Of a stretch of 10,986 bases of DNA, positions 7,143-10,986 are shown piece by piece (the stretch's first letter is position 1; the number at the start of each line of letters is the position of its first letter). The stretch comes from Candidatus Mediterraneibacter gallistercoris (GTDB lineage Bacteria; Bacillota_A; Clostridia; Lachnospirales; Lachnospiraceae). The position numbers and the translations under genes were made by a program. The stretch spans positions 1 to 10,986 of the forward strand of contig DWWI01000021.1 of NCBI GenBank assembly GCA_019119745.1, given 5' to 3'. Under the pieces are notes generated by a model. The model worked only from the letters and a program-made list of their open reading frames with translations. It ran no database searches and was not told where the DNA came from.

Positions 7143-7757
7143 CTATACTTCCAGATTCTCACCCTTCAGACCGCAGAACGCGCCTTCGATTCCGGCGTCC
7201 TCATGGGCAATCAGCCATTTGTTCACTGCTGTCAGCAGACGGTTCTCACCTTCATGCGCAGGAGCAAATGCGAGAGCCTCGTTAGTTCCTTTCGGCAGAA
7301 CGATCACGCAGCGGAATCCCCCCTCCTGTGCGGAACACGGAGCATAATGAAGCGTTGTCGCATAAAGCTCGACTGCCGTTCCCGCAGGCACAAAGAACGC
7401 CTCAGCCTTTGATGTATCATAAGTGTCATCCTCTTCAATGTCCTGCTGACATCCAAGCATCAGGATCAGATCCGAAGCAGCTATATCAATCTCAGAACTT
7501 CTGTGATACTCCAGCGCATTCAGCTTATGATTGTCCCCGTTGCAGTACCCGATCTGAATCGGCAGCCCGCCAAAGCCTTTCCTGCATATATCCTCTGCTT
7601 CCGGCAGAACTTCCATCGCCTCCACGGACGGTACATAGACAACATCCTTCGGCAGCGGGGTATGTTCCATCTCTTTTAATATCTTCTCAAAAGAGAATTC
7701 CGTAACCACTTTTCCGTATTTGCCGAAGGATGCGTCCGTCAGATTCTGAATCTTCAT
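7143..7757 (-). CDS. DUF4867-like cupin protein of sugar catabolism
   Basis: This 204-residue cytoplasmic protein resembles the DUF4867 family, which I know as an uncharacterised family found in Lachnospiraceae near sugar genes. It has no signal peptide or membrane segment. The centre reads like a cupin metal site: H77 and H85/E89 in NHKLNALEYHRSSEI, then VPAGTAVELYATTLHYAPC with E130 and H137. The His/Glu/His set in two cupin motifs is the layout of KduI, D-lyxose isomerase and similar sugar isomerases or epimerases, so an enzyme acting on the same sugar as the neighbouring isomerase is plausible (inference). A late NKWLIAH segment (179-185) looks conserved. ATG at 7757 has a perfect AAGGAGG 9 bases upstream. 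It is the first gene of the presumed operon cupin-isomerase-xylB. The family assignment is from memory of its sequence pattern. Confidence 0.8.
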   Translation of the reverse strand: MKIQNLTDASFGKYGKVVTEFSFEKILKEMEHTPLPKDVVYVPSVEAMEVLPEAEDICRKGFGGLPIQIGYCNGDNHKLNALEYHRSSEIDIAASDLILMLGCQQDIEEDDTYDTSKAEAFFVPAGTAVELYATTLHYAPCSAQEGGFRCVIVLPKGTNEALAFAPAHEGENRLLTAVNKWLIAHEDAGIEGAFCGLKGENLEV

Positions 7758-7843
7758 GTTACGACCTCCTTACACTTTGATTTCTGCACATACCCCCGGC
7801 ATATCTTACCGCGGTATGTGTCCATCACCTGTCTTATGAGGCC

Positions 7844-7872
7844 ATTTTATCACCTTTATTACCTGTTATCGA
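7844..7872 (-). promoter_or_regulatory. Candidate promoter of the sugar operon
   Basis: On the minus strand TCGATA (7867-7872) is 17 bases from TAAAAT (7844-7849), which is preceded by TGA as an extended -10. The -35 matches consensus at 4 of 6 positions and coincides with the TTATCGA motif (7866-7872) that recurs near the other sugar genes, as expected of a promoter activated by the nearby AraC regulator. The leader to the ATG at 7757 would be about 80 bases and includes an inverted repeat CACATACC/GGTATGTG (7787-7794 and 7813-7820). Confidence 0.4.
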
Positions 7873-7928
7873 CCAAAAAATTAGCTATTTAATGCCCATT
7901 TCTTATCTTTTTACTTTCCATATTTATT

Positions 7929-7973
7929 AAAAAGTCCTTATTCTGACATACCACATCAGAATGAGGACTTTTT
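7929..7973 (-). terminator. Rho-independent terminator of the araC-type gene
   Basis: Eighteen-base arms (7929-7946 and 7956-7973) pair with one wobble around a 9-base loop, and the minus-strand copy ends in TTTTT. The first arm contains the last codons and stop codon of the AraC-type gene. The stem has A and T runs on both sides, so it could work in both directions, though no plus-strand gene ends here. It makes the regulator transcript separate from the sugar operon. Confidence 0.85.
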
Positions 7974-8786
7974 ATTCTCTCTGTATTTACTTGGCAGCAT
8001 ACCATACTTTTTCTGAAAAGCTCTTGCCAGCGCCTTGCTTCCCGAAAATCCGTTTCTCATCGCAACTTCTGTAATACTGTACCTGCCGCTGTCCAGGTCC
8101 TTTACCGCAAATCCCAGGCGAATATTCTGCACATAGCTCTTAAATGTAACCCCTGCATATTTGCGGAACATTCGCGAAAGATAATTCGGCGAATAATCAA
8201 AGATCCGCGCCACCTCTTCAAGCGTCAGATCTGCCGTATAATTTTCTTTCATATAAGAAGTGATTGCGGACAGCCTGTTAAGATTTTTGTTCTTCCGCAC
8301 AAAAGATTCGTCAACTTCCGTCAGCCGGTAATCTTTCACAAGCAGATACATGATCTGATAGAAAATACTTTTCATCTTCAGATCATAGCCACAGGCTTTT
8401 CTGCAATAAACTCCGTACAATTCTCTGACAAGCTCCATAAACCGCTCATCCCGCCTTCCCGGCTCGTGGGAAAACCATATAAACTGTTCCCCGGTGAAAT
8501 AATTCTCAAACAGTTTCAACGGAATCTGGAGCACGATCGTCTCATTGGGAAGAGGAGAATCAACAGAATGCACTTCATTGGAATTGACAATCATAAAATT
8601 ATCCGGGGCCAGATGCCATCTCCTGTCGTCAATATAAAACTCCAGTTCTCCCGAACACACTGCAAAGATCTCAATTGACCTGTGCCAGTGCTTCTCGCGA
8701 TAATAGCTGCCGCCACTTCCTTCAAATATAAACAATTTAAACGGAAAGCCCGTTTCCGGAACAATAAGTTCATGTGAAAAGTCCAT
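7956..8786 (-). CDS. AraC-family transcriptional regulator with cupin sensor domain
   Basis: This is a probable sugar-responsive activator of the cupin-isomerase-kinase operon downstream. The N-terminal AraC-type cupin (about 10-90) has HWHRSIEIFAVCSGELEFYIDD (about 33-54), typical of ligand-sensing AraC proteins, and EVHSVDSPLP. The C-terminal half has two helix-turn-helix motifs: LTLEEVARIFDYSPNYLSRMFRKY (187-210) and the second, about 237-260, ending in the family signature GSKALARAFQKKYGMLPSKYR. From the ATG at 8786 it has 276 residues. GGGGG lies close upstream, a mediocre ribosome binding site; a TTG at 8798 is an alternative start with no site at all. Its last codons lie inside its terminator. 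A strong promoter and a palindrome just after the start site suggest autoregulation. Confidence 0.93.
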   Translation of the reverse strand: MDFSHELIVPETGFPFKLFIFEGSGGSYYREKHWHRSIEIFAVCSGELEFYIDDRRWHLAPDNFMIVNSNEVHSVDSPLPNETIVLQIPLKLFENYFTGEQFIWFSHEPGRRDERFMELVRELYGVYCRKACGYDLKMKSIFYQIMYLLVKDYRLTEVDESFVRKNKNLNRLSAITSYMKENYTADLTLEEVARIFDYSPNYLSRMFRKYAGVTFKSYVQNIRLGFAVKDLDSGRYSITEVAMRNGFSGSKALARAFQKKYGMLPSKYRENKKSSF

Positions 8787-8806
8787 ACCTGCCCCCAATA
8801 CAAACT

Positions 8807-8816
8807 TTATCGATAA
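8807..8816. promoter_or_regulatory. Palindrome TTATCGATAA, candidate operator at the araC-type gene
   Basis: This perfect 10-base palindrome lies a few bases downstream of the predicted start of transcription of the AraC-type gene, where a bound protein would block transcription. The same 10-mer occurs upstream of xylB at 5434-5443, and its TTATCGA part occurs at 7866-7872 over the -35 of the sugar operon promoter. Binding by the AraC protein is inference. Confidence 0.35.
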
Positions 8817-8828
8817 TCTTTAACAATC

Positions 8829-8857
8829 ATTATAGTTTTATTCCGTCCCTTTTTCAA
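8829..8857 (-). promoter_or_regulatory. Strong sigma-A promoter of the AraC-type gene
   Basis: On the minus strand TTGAAA (8852-8857) is exactly 17 bases from a consensus TATAAT (8829-8834). Transcription would begin near 8822, giving a leader of about 35 bases. The spacer contains AAGGGACGG, similar to the repeat units found between the isomerase and xylB genes. Confidence 0.75.
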
Positions 8858-9019
8858 TATTTGGCATCCCGGTTTAAAATATGCCACATCCCATCCGGCA
8901 GGGTTCTTCAGCTAAGCTTCATCTGCACTTTTCATTGCGCTCAGGCATATATTGAAGTAAATATTTCAGTCTTACAGGAGTATTCCGGCTGGCTGTTATA
9001 TTGATGAAAGGAGTCTTAA

Positions 9020-9991
9020 ATGAGTATAAAAGGTCTTGACGTCAGCGAATTCCAGGGAGAGGTAGACTGGGAGCGGGTAAAAGCCGCAGGATATAAATTT
9101 GCAATGCTGAGAGCCGGATACGGCTACAATACTGTCGATAAGCAGTTTCGCAGAAATGCTTCTGAATGCAACCGGATCGGGCTGCCGATCGGCGCCTACT
9201 GGTTCTGTTACGCATTTTCACCGGAAAAAGCCGCGCAGGAGGCGGACGGATGTATCAGCACTGTTTCCGGATACTGTCTGGATTATCCGGTCTGCTATGA
9301 TATCGAGCAGGCGTCTGCGGATTATATAGAAAACCAGGGGGTTTCCTTTACTCCTGCGCTTGCCCGGAGTGTCGTTACCAGTTTCTGCAACCGGATAGAA
9401 TCAAAAGGCTATTATGCCATGTTTTATACAAACCGCAATTTCCTTGACACATATCTGGGAACCGATCTGACAAAACGATATGCGTACTGGTACGCACGCT
9501 ATACAGATCAGTTTGACGGAACAGACTGCGGTATCTGGCAGTATACGAATACCGGCAGCGTCCCCGGCATCAGCGGTAATGTAGATCTGGATCTGGGATA
9601 TGTAGACTATCCGTCAGTCATAAAAGACGCCGGTCTGAATCATCTCTCCGGAAGTTCCCCTGCCCCGCCGTCTCCTCAGTATATCACCTATGTAATCCAG
9701 CCGGGAGATACGCTCAGCGGAATCGCCCGGCGCTACAAAACGACAGTAAATGTTCTTACACAGCTCAACGGCATCTCTAATCCGGATAAAATCTATGCAG
9801 GAAATACAATCCGGATTCCGGAAACCGGTACCGGAAGCGGCCCTTCCGCACAGTACTATACAATACGGGCGGGTGATACACTCAGCGGAATCGCGAAAAA
9901 ATTCGGAACAACCGTCAGTGCGCTGACACGGTTGAATGGTATCTCCGATCCTGATAAGATCTACGCAGGCGACAAAATACGCGTAAAATGA
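9020..9991 (+). CDS. GH25 lysozyme (N-acetylmuramidase) with two LysM repeats
   Basis: The enzyme should cut the MurNAc-GlcNAc bond of peptidoglycan. It has 323 residues. The GH25 barrel (about 3-200) shows D7 in GLDVSEFQG, D94 and E96 in CYDIEQ (E96 the likely catalytic acid), and D189/D191 in NVDLDLGY. A Ser/Pro linker (210-220) leads to two near-identical LysM domains (about 224-266 and 279-322), each with GDTLSGIA and NPDKIYAG or DPDKIYAG, which bind the glycan strands. There is no signal peptide or membrane segment, as in phage endolysins that leave the cell through a holin or by lysis. GGAG at 9010-9013 sets the start. It is the only plus-strand gene, diverging from the AraC-type gene, and an integrase lies 322 bases beyond it. 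It may be a prophage remnant or a chromosomal autolysin; no other phage gene is visible. Confidence 0.93.
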   Translation: MSIKGLDVSEFQGEVDWERVKAAGYKFAMLRAGYGYNTVDKQFRRNASECNRIGLPIGAYWFCYAFSPEKAAQEADGCISTVSGYCLDYPVCYDIEQASADYIENQGVSFTPALARSVVTSFCNRIESKGYYAMFYTNRNFLDTYLGTDLTKRYAYWYARYTDQFDGTDCGIWQYTNTGSVPGISGNVDLDLGYVDYPSVIKDAGLNHLSGSSPAPPSPQYITYVIQPGDTLSGIARRYKTTVNVLTQLNGISNPDKIYAGNTIRIPETGTGSGPSAQYYTIRAGDTLSGIAKKFGTTVSALTRLNGISDPDKIYAGDKIRVK

Positions 9992-10060
9992 ATTAAGATT
10001 TTCATAAGGTTTTTTCTTTTTCTTTTAGAGTTTAAACATACTTTGGACACAATTTCTGTC

Positions 10061-10066
10061 TATACT
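10061..10066 (+). promoter_or_regulatory. Isolated -10 box TATACT of a possible small RNA
   Basis: TATACT is followed 7 bases later by the exact start of a hairpin, so transcription would begin at about 10073. No good -35 lies 16 to 18 bases upstream, and TTTGGACA at 10042-10049 is too close. If the promoter is real it probably needs an activator; the 12-mer TAAGATTTTCAT at 9994-10005 also lies upstream of the two-component promoter. Confidence 0.3.
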
Positions 10067-10072
10067 ATGAAT

Positions 10073-10146
10073 CAGATAGTTGATAAAACAACTATCTCCC
10101 CCCTCATAAAGTATTGACATCCCGGGGGACCGGGATGTCGCACTTT
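10073..10146 (+). ncRNA. Possible small RNA with C-rich loop and two hairpins
   Basis: The segment begins with hairpin AGATAGTTG/CAACTATCT (10074-10082 and 10089-10097), continues with an unpaired TCCCCCCTCAT (10097-10107) that is complementary to Shine-Dalgarno sequences, and ends with a perfect 10-base stem GACATCCCGG/CCGGGATGTC (10116-10125 and 10130-10139) that AAAGT/ACTTT outside it could extend to 10108-10146. Hairpin, exposed C-rich stretch and terminator-like hairpin is the plan of several Firmicutes regulatory RNAs such as RsaE. The U tract after the last stem is poor and the promoter is weak, so this is a hypothesis. It could instead be a set of protein binding sites for the integrase. 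Confidence 0.3.
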
Positions 10147-10179
10147 ACTCTCATTCCTTTAGATAACTATAAAACCAGG

Positions 10180-10211
10180 AAACCCGTTAACCCTTGTGGT
10201 TAGCGGGTTTT
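10180..10211. terminator. Hairpin AAACCCG...CGGGTTTT, terminator-like
   Basis: Thirteen-base arms (10180-10192 and 10198-10210, AAACCCGTTAACC with GGTTAGCGGGTTT, one wobble) close a 5-base loop. Four T follow on the plus strand. On the minus strand it lies about 100 bases past the integrase stop codon. It may end transcripts from either side. Integrated elements often insert at such terminator stems, so it may also be part of the attachment site (inference). Confidence 0.5.
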
Positions 10212-10242
10212 CGCCGTTCAAGGCTCTCCGCTTTGAGCGTTT

Positions 10243-10262
10243 GGGGCACCTTTCGGGCACCC
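10243..10262. repeat. Tandem 11-base repeats GGGCACC beside the integrase gene
   Basis: GGGCACC occurs at 10244-10250 and again at 10255-10261, exactly 11 bases apart, about one helical turn, with TTT following both. Short direct repeats of this kind near an integrase gene are typical of the arm-type sites bound by the N-terminal domain of phage and Tn916-type integrases. The role is inferred from position. Confidence 0.4.
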
Positions 10263-10313
10263 TTTTGTTATCCTGTGGGATGTTGCGGTGATAGATAGTT
10301 GTTTGTAGAGTTA

Positions 10314-10986
10314 CTATATGATCTTTTTATAGAGTTCTTCCAGTTTATTCATTTCTGATTTTGCCTTATCGTTCGTGACATGCGTGTAAATATCCAACGT
10401 GATCGCTACAGAAGAATGACCGAGATACTTCTGGACTGTCTTTGCTTCAATCCCTGCTTCAAAACATCTTGTCGCAAACGTATGACGGAGCACATGAGGG
10501 TAAATGTGTTCCATCAAAACAAAATCCTTTCTGCCTTTCTCAGCCTGCTTCTGACGATCTTTGTTGATCGCATTTATGATCCAGTTAAGTGCAGACTGAA
10601 AAGCATGCTCTGACACTGGCTTTCCGTTTCTGCTGACAAACACGAGATCTTCAAATCCCTTTAACGGCTCCCATGCATCGGATGCGATCTGCATTTCTTT
10701 TTTCTGCGTTCTCTGCTTTCTCAATGCCTTGTATACGCTTTCCTGCATCGGGATCACGCGCTTTCCGCTCTCTGTCTTTGGAGTCTGGTACTTGAAAACA
10801 TATTTTCCGGTTGACAGGTCTTTGATGTATACCAGAGTTTTATTGATCGTAATCTCTCGTTTCTTAAAATTCAAATCCGAGTCTGTCAATCCAAGAAGTT
10901 CTCCGGCGCGCATCCCTGTGCCTAATGCAATTATGATCAGATTTTCGTATAGTCTGCCCTTTGCATATCTCAGCACATCGCTTTGT
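10314..10986 (-). CDS. Tyrosine recombinase/integrase, Tn916 or phage type (partial)
   Basis: This is the integrase of a mobile element, catalysing site-specific recombination through a phosphotyrosine intermediate. Only the catalytic domain is in the window: the frame is open to the right edge, and the GTG at 10976 is an internal codon (the residues before it are QSD), not a start. Counting from that GTG, the catalytic set is complete: Arg23 in GTGMRAGELLGL, the hairpin Lys67 in TPKTESGKR, H161 and R164 in HVLRHTFATR, H187 in LGHSSVAIT and the nucleophile Y197 in LDIYTHV. A C-terminal helix (KSEMNKLEELYKKII) ends the protein. The missing part should hold the arm-binding and core-binding domains, and other genes of the element should follow to the right. 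Whether it comes from a prophage or a conjugative element cannot be decided here. Confidence 0.95.
   Translation of the reverse strand, partial: QSDVLRYAKGRLYENLIIIALGTGMRAGELLGLTDSDLNFKKREITINKTLVYIKDLSTGKYVFKYQTPKTESGKRVIPMQESVYKALRKQRTQKKEMQIASDAWEPLKGFEDLVFVSRNGKPVSEHAFQSALNWIINAINKDRQKQAEKGRKDFVLMEHIYPHVLRHTFATRCFEAGIEAKTVQKYLGHSSVAITLDIYTHVTNDKAKSEMNKLEELYKKII

Larger units (their letters stand above)
9992..10313. other. Non-coding region between lysozyme and integrase genes
   Basis: No convincing gene is seen in these 322 bases on either strand. The region starts with a T-rich stretch (about 10007-10027) that follows a very weak ATGAA/TTCAT hairpin overlapping the lysozyme stop codon, possibly a poor terminator. 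It then holds a TATACT box, a 9-base hairpin, a run of six C, two GC-rich hairpins and tandem GGGCACC repeats before the integrase stop codon. It is a good candidate for the attachment end of the element carrying the integrase, since tyrosine recombinase genes usually lie next to their own attachment site. Confidence 0.6.

Noticed and set aside
9992..10313. tRNA gene as integration target
   Set aside because: No cloverleaf, T-loop GTTCRA in the right context or CCA end could be built from the hairpins present.

Overview
The window looks like chromosomal DNA of a gut-type Clostridia bacterium, most likely Lachnospiraceae. The reasons are moderate GC, strong AAGGAGG-type ribosome binding sites, and the gene families present: a VanS-like sensor kinase with its OmpR-type regulator, a DUF4867-like protein beside a fucose-isomerase-family enzyme and a xylulokinase, a GH25 lysozyme with LysM repeats, and a Tn916/phage-type integrase. 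The genus cannot be fixed from this sequence alone. All genes are on the minus strand except the lysozyme.

Reading from the right of the minus strand to the left: (1) the C-terminal two thirds of a tyrosine recombinase runs off the right edge, so the edge of a mobile element probably lies here. (2) A 322-base non-coding stretch (9992-10313) holds several hairpins, tandem GGGCACC repeats next to the integrase gene, and a possible small RNA with a C-rich, anti-Shine-Dalgarno-like stretch. (3) A plus-strand GH25 lysozyme with two LysM repeats and no signal peptide. (4) A sugar cluster: an AraC-type regulator with its own strong promoter and terminator, then a DUF4867-like cupin protein, a FucI/COG2407-family aldose-ketose isomerase and a xylulokinase. 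A palindromic REP/MITE-like element of about 228 bases separates the isomerase and kinase genes. (5) A two-component system, regulator then kinase, spaced by 8 bases. (6) The N-terminal 58 codons of a probable membrane-anchored or secreted protein at the left edge.

The sugar genes plausibly work together. The isomerase would convert an aldose to a ketose, the kinase would phosphorylate the ketose (D-xylulose by its motifs), and the cupin protein would act on the same sugar as epimerase, isomerase or mutarotase. The substrate is unknown and no transporter, aldolase or XylA-type isomerase is in view. A TTATCGA motif overlaps the -35 of the cupin gene promoter, sits just after the araC transcription start, and lies upstream of the kinase; it is a candidate binding site for the AraC regulator. 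The two-component system is a separate unit; it may control the arginine-rich membrane protein downstream, which is inference from position only.

The points most worth a second look are the palindromic element between the isomerase and kinase genes, the possible small RNA and attachment region beside the integrase, and the XylA-free isomerase/cupin/xylulokinase set.
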